DNA of 64,000 nt from JAANXG01 sp963731035 (GTDB lineage: Bacteria; Pseudomonadota; Gammaproteobacteria; Arenicellales; JAANXG01): positions 39,669-103,668 of the forward strand of contig CAVSUY010000005.1 of NCBI GenBank assembly GCA_963731035.1. The letters run 5' to 3'. The notes below the pieces were generated by a model, which ran no database searches, was not told the DNA's origin, and worked only from the letters and a program-made list of their open reading frames with translations. Each line of letters opens with the position of its first letter. Position 1 is the stretch's first letter. Shown here piece by piece: positions 51,537-61,498 of this stretch. The position numbers and the translations under genes are program-made.

Positions 51537-54500
51537 ATGACTCGAAAGGCGCGGGAAGGCGCACGCCAGAGTAAGACCGAAACACGGAACGACCACGCTG
51601 AAAACAGCCGCCAGGGCGAAACGCCGGCGGACCGGCTGTCCTCCCTGGCAGACCGGCACACCCGGACCGCGACTGCGGCCCACCATCGCGCTGACCTCGA
51701 CCTGAAGGCGCTGGAGCAGTGCCTCGACCGCATCTATGCCGGGATTCTCGCCGATACTGGAACAGGGAGAACGGGCACCCGCATGGAAGAGTGGCTGCTG
51801 GACAACCGACACATCATCGATCAGACGTTGGAAGAAATTCGCAAAGATCTTCCGCCGTCCTATTTGCGCCAGCTGCCTCTGGTTGAGGGGGAGGACGAAT
51901 CGGCCCCCGTGATACGCGTGCAGGACCTGGCCCGGACCCTGCTGCGGGAAGGTGCCAAACCTCTCGACATCGATTGGCTGGAGTACGCGGTCGAGCTCTA
52001 TCAAGACACAACGGTGCTGAGCATCGGGGAATTGTGGGCGCTTCCGACGATGCTGCGTCTGGCGATCATCGACAATCTCGTCAAGGACGCCGCCGAGCGC
52101 ATGGAGACAGCGGATTCGTCGCGACCCGTAAGTCCATCGGCGGCGACGGTGGAGTCCGAAATCCAGGCGGATGAGATAGCCGGCGATATCACCAGCCTCC
52201 GTCAGCTGGATGCCCAAGACTGGCGCGAATCCTTTGAGCGCCTCAGCCGCGTCGACCGGGTGCTGTGCCGCGACCCAGCCGAAGCCTACGCTCGCATGGA
52301 TTTCAAATCCCGCGATCGCTACCGTGGGGCCATCGAGGAACTTGCCCGCGGGACGCACTGGACCGAGATCGCGGTGGCGGGGCATGCGGTGGAGCTGTGT
52401 CGCGAGGCCGACGCGCAGGACCACCGGACACGGCATGTTGGGTACTACCTGGTCAGCGAGGGCCGCCCGCGGCTGGAGCAGGCACTCGAATACCGTCTCA
52501 GCCCCCGCCGCCGCCTTTTCCGTCGCCTTCTCGGTCATCCGGCACTGGTCTATTTCGGATTGCTCGGCCCCATGGTCTTGATACCCCTGTTCGGACTCGC
52601 CGTCCATCTCCTGCAGCAGCAGGAACCGCCACTGGAAGTGGCGGCGGTGACGATTCTGGCCGCTGTGCCGGTAACCGGACTCGCCGTCGCCATGCTCAAC
52701 GGGCTCGTTATGTGGCTGTTGTCGCCGCGCGTGCTGCCGAGAATGAATTTCGAGAAGGGTATCCCTTGTGAGCTGCGAACAGCCGTGGTTATGCCGGTGC
52801 TGCTTGGCGGCCGGGACGATATTGACCATGCGCTGGAACGCATCGAGATCAATTACTTGAATAACGAGGACGAGCAACTCGTATATGCCGTGCTCAGCGA
52901 CTGGACGGATGCGCCCGAGGCGTCGATTCCGGGTGATACCGAGTTGCTTGAACGGGCCGCGTCGGGTATCCGCGCCCTGAATCGCCGCTACGGCCGGGAT
53001 CCGGAACGCGGGCCGTTCCTGTTGCTGCATCGCGAGCGGCTCTGGAACGAGGCCGAGGGCTGCTGGATGGGATGGGAGCGCAAGCGGGGAAAGCTGTCTG
53101 AGTTCAACCGCCTGCTGGCCGGTGCGGACGGCACGTCCTATGCCACCTGGGTCGGGGACCGGAATGCGCTGTCCGGGGTTAAATTCGTCATTACCCTGGA
53201 CGCCGACACGCACCTGCCCGCGGAGGCCGCGCGGCTGTTGGTGGCCACTATTGGCCATCCCTTGAACCGGGCCGTGATAGACGCGGACGGCAACATCAAA
53301 GGCGGTTACAGCATCCTTCAACCTCGGCTGGCGATCGATCCCGACAGCACCCAGAGCACACGTTTCACTGAGATCTTCGCCGGCGATACCACTTTGGATC
53401 TGTATACCCACGCGACATCCGATGTGTACCACGATCTGTTTGCAGAGGGCAGCTATGCCGGCAAGGGTTTGTACGACTGGCGGGCATTCGAGCAGACGCT
53501 GCGGCATCGAATACCGGAAAACACCCTGTTGAGCCATGATCTGCTGGAGGGCGTGCATGCTCGCACGGCGCTGCTTTCGGACGTGGTTCTGCTGGAGCAG
53601 TACCCCGCCGGTGCGCTGGCGTACATGCGCCGCCTCCATCGCTGGGTGCGCGGCGACTGGCAGCTCCTTCCCTGGTTGGCGCCGATGGTGCCCTCGAGCA
53701 CCGGCCGGTGGTTCCGGAATCCGTTGTCCGTGGTTCACCAGTGGAAGATTATTGACAACCTTCGCCGCAGCCTGCAGCCTCCGGCGGTGCTGGCCTTGTT
53801 GGTACTGACGTGGTTTGGTCTGATCGGGGGCAAGCTCGCTTTGTGGACGATCGTGTTCGCCGCATTCCTGGGCGCGCCACTGATCGCCGAGATCTTCGAC
53901 ATCGTGGGGCGGGGCCTGGCCCGCCCCACGACGCTGCCCCAACGGCTACGCGATGCGCCGCGCGCCCTGAGGGACCGGCTTGAGCACTGGGCATTGTCGC
54001 TGGCGCTGTTGCCTTACGAAAGCTACATGGTGCTGGACGCGATCGGACGCACGCTGTTCCGTCTGTTTGTCACCAAGCGCCGGATGCTGGAATGGATTTC
54101 GGCCGCCCACGTCCATCGCCGGCTGGGAGCGGGGAACAGCCTGTCGGTGGTGTGGCGGGAGATGTGGGTGTCGCCGGCGCTGGCCATTGGGGTGTCCGCC
54201 GGCCTCTATGGGTTCGGGCGAACCGCCCTGGCTGCCGCCGGCCCGCTGCTGCTGGTCTGGCTGACGGCCCCGCAGCTCATGTGGTGGGTCAACCGGCCGC
54301 TTCATGAACCGGTACCGGCCTCGCCGGCGGACAGTAATCGGTTGCGCCGAATTTCCCGTCGGACCTGGCTATTCTTCGAGCAGTTCATCGGTCCGGATAA
54401 CCACTGGCTGCCACCCGACAATTTTCAGGAGGAGCCGCTGGCCGTGGTGGCGGCCCGGACCTCTCCGACCAATATCGGTATGGCGTTGGCGTCCGCCCTG

Positions 54501-57500
54501 GCCGCTTACGACCTTGGTTACATCGACCCGGCGGCGCTGGCGGCACGGCTGAGGAACACATACGAAGTCTTGGAGCGCCTCCAGCGGTTCCGGGGCCACT
54601 GGCTCAACTGGTACGAGACTCGCGAGCTGCACCCACTCCAGCCCGAGTACGTTTCCACGGTGGACAGCGGCAACCTGGCCGCCAGCCTGATCGCCGTGGC
54701 ACGGGGCATGCAGGAAATCGCCGCTGCGCCGCTGCGCCGCGCCGCGACGACGCAAGGCATCGCCGACACGGTGTTGGTGCTGACGGACACGCTTACTCAT
54801 GCCTCACGCGAGCACAAGGGCGAGGCCGACGAGCTGACGACATACCTGCGACGGATGCGCAGCAGACTGCTGGAGGCGCGGAACGGCACGGCACAATGGA
54901 AATGTATCAAGCGATTGCAGGAGCGCGATGCCCTTGAGTTCAAGGATCTGTTGCTGGCAGCGATCGACAGTCAGCGACTGGTCATGGGCCGCGAAGAGTT
55001 GGGACAGCTGCGAGCCTGGCTCGACGAGCTGCGCAGGCAATTGCGCCAGGTGCGGCGCTCGCTCGAGACCCTGCAGCCGTGGCTGCCCGCCTTCGACGAA
55101 ATCCCGGAACTATATGACTCGGCGCCATTGCACTCGGCGGTAGCGGAACATTGGCGGACGCTGCGCGAGTTTCTGGAGGCTGAGGTTCCCCTCCGGCGGC
55201 TGCCCGATCACTACCGTGCAGCCATAGTGTTTGCGGACGACCTTGCGAAGCAGGCTCCGGGTGCCGAGGCGACGGACAAACGGCACGGGCAAGCCGTGCA
55301 GTGGATAAACAAGCTCCGCGCGGACCTCCATGTCGCGGCGGGGTCTGTCGGGCGTCTGGCAATCGAGCTGCGAGATCTCGTCGATCTGTCCGACCGCTGG
55401 GTCTCGGAGATGGACTTTCGATTCCTCTATGACGACAGCCGCCATCTGTTCCGGATCGGCTACAACGTCACCACTGGCAGCCCGGACCCCCACTATTATG
55501 ATTTGCTGGCATCCGAAGCCCGGCTCACGGGTTTCGTTGCCATCGCCAAAGGAGACGCGCCCGTCCGGCACTGGTTACATCTGGGCAGGCCGTTCCGCCG
55601 CTCCGGCGGCGCTACCGTGCTGATGTCCTGGGGAGCCACTCTGTTCGAGTATCTGATGCCGTCCCTTTTCATGAGCACACCCCCGGACACCCTGATGCGC
55701 CGCGCCTGCCGCTCGGCGATCACCATGCACCGGGAATTTGCCGGCCGGCTGCACATTCCCTGGGGTATCTCGGAGTCCGGCTACTATCAACTTGACGATC
55801 AGCAGCACTATCAATACAGGGCATTCGGCGTCCCAGGCCTTGGATTCCGGCGTGACCTGGGAGACCGCCTGGTGGTAGCGCCGTATTCGTCCGTCATGGC
55901 GCTGCCCTTCAATCCGGCGGCGGTCGTGCAAAATCTGATCGATCTCGAGTCCGTCCAGGGTCTCGGGCTGTACGGCCTGTACGAGGCCGTCGATTTCGGG
56001 CGAATCGAGAAGACCGCGCCTCGACGCGCCAGGGTCGTGCGCTCTTACATGAGTCACCACCAAGGCATGGTTCTGTTGGCCATTGACAACTTCCTGAATG
56101 GCGATCCAATGGTGCGTCGTTTCCACGCCGACCGCCGGGTGGCGCGGATTTCGATGCTGCTGCACGAGCGGCTGCCGCAGGCGGTTCCCGGCTTGAAAAC
56201 GCTGGAGGCGCGGGAATCGGTACGGCATTTCGCGCCGCGTGCCAGAGTGGAAGTCTTGCCCGTGTCCGTGGCCAGCGACGATGTGCCCCGCTTCAACGTG
56301 CTGTCCAACGGACACTACACCACGGTGGCCAGCGCGGCCGGCGGCGGGGGCAGCCAGTGGGACGGTATCGCGCTGACTCGCTGGCAGCCGGACCCGGTGC
56401 GTGACGAAGGCGGCCAATGGGTCTATATCAAGGATCTGGATACCGGAACGCTGCTTTCCATCGGGCGCGAGCCCGTGGGCGCGGAGCCCGGCTCCTGTAC
56501 GGTTTACGCCGGTCCCCACGTCGTGCAGTACCAGCGGCGGGCTCTCGATCTGTTCTGCCAGATGGATGTTGCGCTGTCTTCCCAACATGATGTCGAGGCC
56601 CGGAGGGTGACGATACGCAATGACAGCGGCCGACCCCGGCGCATTCTCGTCGCCGCCTACGCCGAGCTGGTACTGGCACCGCCGGGGGAGTTTCTGCGGC
56701 ATCCAGCCTTCGCCAGGTTGTTCGTTGAGAGCGAATATGTGGAGAGTGAACGCGCATTGCTGTACCGGCGCCGTCCCCGGAGCAGCATGGACAAGCCTCT
56801 GTATCTCGCCCACTCCATCGTCGTCCCGCCGGAGCTCGATTGCGTTTACGGCTGGGAAACCGATCGCACCCGGTTCCTGGGTCGATACGGCCGCGCCGCC
56901 CGGCCCGAAGTCCTGCGGGGTGACCTGGCCGGCTTCAGCGGCTCCACGGGGGCGGTGCTGGATGCCGTTATCGGTAATGCCTTGGAGTTGGTGGTGCCGG
57001 CGAAGGGAGCGGTGGAGCTGGCATTCCTGACGGCGGTCGGGGCATCCCGGCCGCGGATCCTGTCGATGCTGCGCTCGTATCGGTCGATGGCGCGCGTGGA
57101 CTGGATATTCGAGCAGGCCCGCATGCAGACCGAGCAGGAGCTTTACAACCTCCGGATTGACCCGGGCGACGTGACGCTCGCGGATCAGCTGTTGGCCTCG
57201 GTGCTGGGGCCCCGGACGAGGCCTCGCCCCCGAAGGGACCTCGAACGGGGAGCATCCCTGCAGTCGATCCTGTGGTCGCGCGGTATTTCCGGAGATCGGC
57301 CGCTGGTGCTGATGTGCGTGCGCGACGGCAAGGATACCGGGACGGTAGAGCGGCTCCTGCAGTTGCACACTTATCTATGCGCTCGCCAGATCGCCGTCGA
57401 TCTGGCGCTGATCGACGAGGAGTCCTCCGGATACGCGCAGCCGACGCGGGACCGTCTGGAGCGATTCATAGCGGATATCCGCGGCCGCACCCAGCGGCGG

Positions 57501-60158
57501 CTGGCCGGCTCGGTATTCATCGTGCCGGGAAATGAACTGGACTCGGATGCTCGGAGCGGCCTGCTGGCGGCGGCCCGTCTGGTTCTGGATACCAACGCCG
57601 GGTCCCTCGCCGAACAGCTCGCCCCAACCGCGGGTGCGTCGCCGGTGCTGCCCCCATTTGTCCCCGTGCGATCCGCCGAGTGGCAGGAGCTACCCGTACC
57701 GTCACTGCTCCGGCGCGGGGATCTCCTCTATGACAACAGCATCGGCGGCTTCTCCGCGGACGATGGCGCCTACCTGATCCATCTGGAGCCGGGGAAAGGC
57801 ACCCCGGCTCCGTGGTCCAACGTCATCGCGAACCCGAGTTTCGGCTGTCTGCTTACCGAGTCCGGCAGCAGTTGCACCTGGGCGGGCAACAGCAGTGAGC
57901 GGCGCCTGACGCCGTGGCCCAATGATCCGGTGGGCGACCATGGCGGCGAGGTCGTCTATCTACGGGACGAGGAGACGGGCCGCGTCTGGACAGCGACGCC
58001 ACAGCCGATCCCCGACGACAATCCGTACCAGGTGGTTCACGCGACGGGCTACAGCGAGTACCGGCACAACAGCCCGGGCCTACTGGAAACGTATCGCGTT
58101 CACGTTGACAGGGACGCGCCGGTGAAGCTGTGTTGCCTGACATTGGCGAACGAAGGAACGTGGACCCGCCGCGTCACCGTGACCTTCTACGTCGAATGGG
58201 TGCTGGGGACGTCGCGATCGGAGACGGCAGCTCATATCCGCTGCGGCTTCGATCCGGACAGCGGCGCGTTGCTGGCACGCAACGTTTTCGACCGCATGGC
58301 TGACTCCAACACCGCATTTCTGGGAGCGAGCCGGCCTCCGCACGGGCTCACAACCGACCGCGTGGAGTTCCTTGGCCGCGGCGGCGACACCGGCGCTCCG
58401 GCTGCACTGTATCGGATCGGTATGAGCGGAGCGGCTCACGGAGGGAACGATCCTTGTGCGGCGTACCAGGTTCACCTGGATTTACCCGCCGGGACAACGG
58501 AGACGGTGCACTTCGTGCTGGGACAAGGCAATGACCGCGATGATGCCATCGCCTTGTGCCGGCGCTTCCGGGAACCGGACAAGGCGCAGGCGAGCTTCGA
58601 TCGGAGCCGCGCGCAGTGGGACCACCTGCTGGGCGCCGTGCAGGTGGAAACGCCGGAACCCGCCATGGACCTGCTGCTCAACCATTGGCTGCCTTACCAG
58701 GTGATGGCGTCGCGCCTGTGGGGCCGCACCGGATACTACCAGTCCAGCGGCGCCTACGGCTTTCGCGACCAGCTGCAGGATGTGATGGCCTTGTCCTGGG
58801 CCGCGCCCAATCTGGCGCGCGAACACATCCTGCGGGCGGCGGGGCGGCAATTTACGGAAGGCGACGTTCTTCACTGGTGGCACGAAGCCCCATTGCGCGG
58901 CGTGCGCACGCGCTGTTCGGACGACCTGTTGTGGCTTCCCTTTGTGACCAGCCACTACGTAAACTGCACCGGGGACTACTCGATTCTGGATGAGCAGGTG
59001 ACCTTCCTCAGTGGCTCCGAGCTGCGACGGGACGAGAACGAGCACTACGCGGAATTCTCCGCGGGCGACGATCACGGCTCGCTGTACGAGCATTGCTGCC
59101 GCGCCATGGAACGCGCCGCGGTGGTGGGTCCGCACGGCCTCCCGGTCATAGGCAGCGGCGACTGGAATGACGGGTTCAATCGCATCAGCACCACCGGGCA
59201 GGGGGAGAGCGTCTGGCTGGCCTGGTTCCTGGTCCGGGTGTGTCGGGATTTCGCCCCCGTATGCGAGAGGCGAGGGGATGCGAGGCTGGCGGCCGGGTAC
59301 CGCGAACTGGCCGACGATCTGCGTCAGCGCGCGGAAAACGAAGCCTGGGACGGGCAGTGGTACCGGCGTGCCTACTACGATGACGGCACTCCGCTTGGAT
59401 CAGCCGCGAGCGACGAGTGCCGGATCGACCTGATTGCCCAGGCCTGGGCGGTACTGAGCGCCGAGCAGCCGACCGAGCGGGACAGGGAGGCAATGAGCTC
59501 GGCTTGGCGGGAGCTGGTGCGCGACCATGATCGGCTGGTGCTGCTGCTGGCCCCGCCTTTTGACCGCGGAACCGGGGACCCGGGTTACATAAAAGGATAC
59601 CCACCGGGCATCCGAGAGAACGGGGCCCAATACACCCATGCCGCCACCTGGGCGGTCTGGGCGGCCGCCCGGCTCGGCGATGGCGAGCGGGCGATGAGCT
59701 TGTTCCGTCTGCTGAACCCGATCCTGCGCTGCCAGGACGCGCTCGGGGTCCAACGCTACCGGGTCGAACCCTACGTGTTGTCCGGCGACATCTACAGTGT
59801 GCCGCCCCACACCGGCCGAGGCGGGTGGAGCTGGTACAGCGGCGCCGCGGCGTGGCTCTATCGCGCCGGCGTAGAGGTTTTGCTGGGATTGAAGCAGTTG
59901 GGGAACGAGCTGGAGGTGTCCCCGTGCCTGCCCCCCGAATGGGAAGGCTACCGAGCTCGCTTGCGCCGCGGTTCTTCATGGTATCGACTGGAAGTGAGCA
60001 AGCCTCCGGGCGTAAGCTGCGGTGAGCCGGTCATTGTCAAGGATGGGAAGCGGATCGAAGGACGACGTATTCCATTTCTCGACGACGGAGTCGATCATGC
60101 CGTCGAAGTCACGCTTCAACCGGCCGGCGATTGGGAGATCGACACGGGTCAACCTTGA
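51537..60158 (+). CDS. ndvB: Cyclic beta-1,2-glucan synthase, NdvB/Cgs-like
   Basis: Giant membrane enzyme of 2873 residues that makes periplasmic cyclic glucans (osmo- and envelope protection in rhizobia and relatives). Membrane segments lie near 340-395, 750-800 and 870-930. The GT84 synthase module has VITLDADTHLPAEAARLL near 548, EGSYAGKGLYDWRAFEQTLR near 640 and the QxxRW-like LHRWVRGDWQLLPWL near 700. A glycoamylase-like module spans about 1290-1540 (YDDSRHLFRIGYNV, SYMSHHQGMVLLAI). Two GH94-type parts follow: a beta-sandwich at about 1575-1840, and the C-terminal phosphorylase about 2060-2850 with the catalytic Asp region GSGDWNDGFNRI near 2540. Intact, unlike many neighbours to the left. 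Confidence 0.93.
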   Translation: MTRKAREGARQSKTETRNDHAENSRQGETPADRLSSLADRHTRTATAAHHRADLDLKALEQCLDRIYAGILADTGTGRTGTRMEEWLLDNRHIIDQTLEEIRKDLPPSYLRQLPLVEGEDESAPVIRVQDLARTLLREGAKPLDIDWLEYAVELYQDTTVLSIGELWALPTMLRLAIIDNLVKDAAERMETADSSRPVSPSAATVESEIQADEIAGDITSLRQLDAQDWRESFERLSRVDRVLCRDPAEAYARMDFKSRDRYRGAIEELARGTHWTEIAVAGHAVELCREADAQDHRTRHVGYYLVSEGRPRLEQALEYRLSPRRRLFRRLLGHPALVYFGLLGPMVLIPLFGLAVHLLQQQEPPLEVAAVTILAAVPVTGLAVAMLNGLVMWLLSPRVLPRMNFEKGIPCELRTAVVMPVLLGGRDDIDHALERIEINYLNNEDEQLVYAVLSDWTDAPEASIPGDTELLERAASGIRALNRRYGRDPERGPFLLLHRERLWNEAEGCWMGWERKRGKLSEFNRLLAGADGTSYATWVGDRNALSGVKFVITLDADTHLPAEAARLLVATIGHPLNRAVIDADGNIKGGYSILQPRLAIDPDSTQSTRFTEIFAGDTTLDLYTHATSDVYHDLFAEGSYAGKGLYDWRAFEQTLRHRIPENTLLSHDLLEGVHARTALLSDVVLLEQYPAGALAYMRRLHRWVRGDWQLLPWLAPMVPSSTGRWFRNPLSVVHQWKIIDNLRRSLQPPAVLALLVLTWFGLIGGKLALWTIVFAAFLGAPLIAEIFDIVGRGLARPTTLPQRLRDAPRALRDRLEHWALSLALLPYESYMVLDAIGRTLFRLFVTKRRMLEWISAAHVHRRLGAGNSLSVVWREMWVSPALAIGVSAGLYGFGRTALAAAGPLLLVWLTAPQLMWWVNRPLHEPVPASPADSNRLRRISRRTWLFFEQFIGPDNHWLPPDNFQEEPLAVVAARTSPTNIGMALASALAAYDLGYIDPAALAARLRNTYEVLERLQRFRGHWLNWYETRELHPLQPEYVSTVDSGNLAASLIAVARGMQEIAAAPLRRAATTQGIADTVLVLTDTLTHASREHKGEADELTTYLRRMRSRLLEARNGTAQWKCIKRLQERDALEFKDLLLAAIDSQRLVMGREELGQLRAWLDELRRQLRQVRRSLETLQPWLPAFDEIPELYDSAPLHSAVAEHWRTLREFLEAEVPLRRLPDHYRAAIVFADDLAKQAPGAEATDKRHGQAVQWINKLRADLHVAAGSVGRLAIELRDLVDLSDRWVSEMDFRFLYDDSRHLFRIGYNVTTGSPDPHYYDLLASEARLTGFVAIAKGDAPVRHWLHLGRPFRRSGGATVLMSWGATLFEYLMPSLFMSTPPDTLMRRACRSAITMHREFAGRLHIPWGISESGYYQLDDQQHYQYRAFGVPGLGFRRDLGDRLVVAPYSSVMALPFNPAAVVQNLIDLESVQGLGLYGLYEAVDFGRIEKTAPRRARVVRSYMSHHQGMVLLAIDNFLNGDPMVRRFHADRRVARISMLLHERLPQAVPGLKTLEARESVRHFAPRARVEVLPVSVASDDVPRFNVLSNGHYTTVASAAGGGGSQWDGIALTRWQPDPVRDEGGQWVYIKDLDTGTLLSIGREPVGAEPGSCTVYAGPHVVQYQRRALDLFCQMDVALSSQHDVEARRVTIRNDSGRPRRILVAAYAELVLAPPGEFLRHPAFARLFVESEYVESERALLYRRRPRSSMDKPLYLAHSIVVPPELDCVYGWETDRTRFLGRYGRAARPEVLRGDLAGFSGSTGAVLDAVIGNALELVVPAKGAVELAFLTAVGASRPRILSMLRSYRSMARVDWIFEQARMQTEQELYNLRIDPGDVTLADQLLASVLGPRTRPRPRRDLERGASLQSILWSRGISGDRPLVLMCVRDGKDTGTVERLLQLHTYLCARQIAVDLALIDEESSGYAQPTRDRLERFIADIRGRTQRRLAGSVFIVPGNELDSDARSGLLAAARLVLDTNAGSLAEQLAPTAGASPVLPPFVPVRSAEWQELPVPSLLRRGDLLYDNSIGGFSADDGAYLIHLEPGKGTPAPWSNVIANPSFGCLLTESGSSCTWAGNSSERRLTPWPNDPVGDHGGEVVYLRDEETGRVWTATPQPIPDDNPYQVVHATGYSEYRHNSPGLLETYRVHVDRDAPVKLCCLTLANEGTWTRRVTVTFYVEWVLGTSRSETAAHIRCGFDPDSGALLARNVFDRMADSNTAFLGASRPPHGLTTDRVEFLGRGGDTGAPAALYRIGMSGAAHGGNDPCAAYQVHLDLPAGTTETVHFVLGQGNDRDDAIALCRRFREPDKAQASFDRSRAQWDHLLGAVQVETPEPAMDLLLNHWLPYQVMASRLWGRTGYYQSSGAYGFRDQLQDVMALSWAAPNLAREHILRAAGRQFTEGDVLHWWHEAPLRGVRTRCSDDLLWLPFVTSHYVNCTGDYSILDEQVTFLSGSELRRDENEHYAEFSAGDDHGSLYEHCCRAMERAAVVGPHGLPVIGSGDWNDGFNRISTTGQGESVWLAWFLVRVCRDFAPVCERRGDARLAAGYRELADDLRQRAENEAWDGQWYRRAYYDDGTPLGSAASDECRIDLIAQAWAVLSAEQPTERDREAMSSAWRELVRDHDRLVLLLAPPFDRGTGDPGYIKGYPPGIRENGAQYTHAATWAVWAAARLGDGERAMSLFRLLNPILRCQDALGVQRYRVEPYVLSGDIYSVPPHTGRGGWSWYSGAAAWLYRAGVEVLLGLKQLGNELEVSPCLPPEWEGYRARLRRGSSWYRLEVSKPPGVSCGEPVIVKDGKRIEGRRIPFLDDGVDHAVEVTLQPAGDWEIDTGQP

Positions 60159-60175
60159 TCGTAGAAGAAAGAATC

Positions 60176-61267
60176 ATGCACGTGCGCCACAGGCTGTTCA
60201 GCAAGAAGAAGGTCATATACCCGTCCGAGTCGCCCGGCACGCTCATCGAGCCGGAAGGCGCTAAGGACCCGGTGATCACGGTATTTGCCTACGACCACAC
60301 GAATGTCACCGAGAAAACCGTGGAACAGCCGGAGGACATCAAGCCGTTGCTCGGCCGGTTTCCGGTGGTCTGGGTCAACGTCGACGGACTGGGCGACGTG
60401 GGGTTGCTGGACAGGCTGGGGGCGATCTTCGAGCTTCATCCGCTGGCGCTGGAAGACGTTCTCAATACCCACCACAGGCCCAAGGCAGAGGAATACGACA
60501 ACAACGTGTTCGTCGTCGCTCGAATGGCCGAGATCCGAGACGGTGTTCTCGACATGGAGCAGGTAAGCATGTTTCTGGGGGACAACTACGTCGTGTCGTT
60601 TCAGGAGCGGGCCGGCGACTGCCTGGAGCCCGTGCGCCGGCGCATTCGCGACGACGGGCGGCGAGTCCGTTATGTGCATCCCGACTTCCTTGCTTACGCT
60701 CTGCTGGACGGCATCGTGGACGGATACTTCCCGGTGCTGGAGCACTTCAACGAGGCCCTGAACGGCGTCGAGGATGCGATCGTGGAAGACCCCGGCGAAC
60801 ACATCGTCGAACTGACCCATACCGTGAAGCGGGAATTGCAGGTGTTGCGCCACGGCATCTGGCCGCTGCGGGAGGCGCTGCGCAAGCTGTACGACGACAT
60901 GCCCCGCATACGCGAAGAGACGAAGCCGTTCGTGCGCGACTGCCATGACCACGTGATCCAGATCGTGGACATCCTCGAGACCTACCGGGAGCGCGGCGCG
61001 GCTTTGACGGAGCTCTATCTCTCGAGCCTGTCCTTCAAGATGAACGAGATCATGAAGGTGCTCACTATCATTGCCACGATATTCATCCCTCTGAGTTTCA
61101 TCGCCGGCGTGTACGGGATGAATTTCGACCCGAAGGTATCGCCGTTCAACATGCCCGAACTGCGGTGGTATTTCGGGTACCCGTTCGCATGGGGAATCAT
61201 GGTGCTGGTGGCGTTGGGACTGGTCTATTACTTCAGGCGCAAGGGTTGGATGGGCGGCAAACAGTGA
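60176..61267 (+). CDS. corA: CorA-type magnesium/cobalt channel
   Basis: Pentameric divalent cation channel, 363 residues. A large cytoplasmic funnel covers about 1-300 (VWVNVDGLGDVGLLDRLGAI, LHPLALEDVLNTHHRPKAEE). The long stalk helix ends in TELYLSSLSFKMNEIMKVLT, TM1 is IIATIFIPLSFIAGVYGMNF with the GMN selectivity motif near residue 313, and TM2 is AWGIMVLVALGLVYYF. The charged C-terminal tail RRKGWMGGKQ is typical. ATG at 60176 gives the Thermotoga-like N-terminus; the frame upstream is not conserved. It lies 17 bases after ndvB, same strand. Confidence 0.94.
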   Translation: MHVRHRLFSKKKVIYPSESPGTLIEPEGAKDPVITVFAYDHTNVTEKTVEQPEDIKPLLGRFPVVWVNVDGLGDVGLLDRLGAIFELHPLALEDVLNTHHRPKAEEYDNNVFVVARMAEIRDGVLDMEQVSMFLGDNYVVSFQERAGDCLEPVRRRIRDDGRRVRYVHPDFLAYALLDGIVDGYFPVLEHFNEALNGVEDAIVEDPGEHIVELTHTVKRELQVLRHGIWPLREALRKLYDDMPRIREETKPFVRDCHDHVIQIVDILETYRERGAALTELYLSSLSFKMNEIMKVLTIIATIFIPLSFIAGVYGMNFDPKVSPFNMPELRWYFGYPFAWGIMVLVALGLVYYFRRKGWMGGKQ

Positions 61268-61498
61268 GCCGGTATCGCCGGTTGGATTTAGATGTTCAAT
61301 CGGCCTCGCGTTCCATGCTGCAGCATACAGAGGCATCCTCGACGGAACGTCCACCACGGTCTGTGCCAGCCGGGACCCGTCTTCGACCCGGCGCACGTGG
61401 AGTGCCGTGTAGGAGGCACCCTGGGGTGAATCACGACGCAGGTCAAATCCGATTGCGCCGACCGTATGTCGAGGCGGGCGATGCGAAGGCCGGATTTC
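61268..61498. other. Convergent intergenic region with an FNR-half-site relic
   Basis: No gene seen between corA and the convergent P-ATPase. At 61433-61446, ACGACGCAGGTCAA matches the 14-base FNR-type box of 50461 except for its first two bases. As no gene starts here, it is probably a relic or chance. Confidence 0.4.

Noticed and set aside
51522..53942. 806-codon open frame on the minus strand, plus others at 55575-57368 and 58482-59135
   Set aside because: They are antisense to ndvB and are composition-driven shadows with no recognisable domains or ribosome-binding sites.
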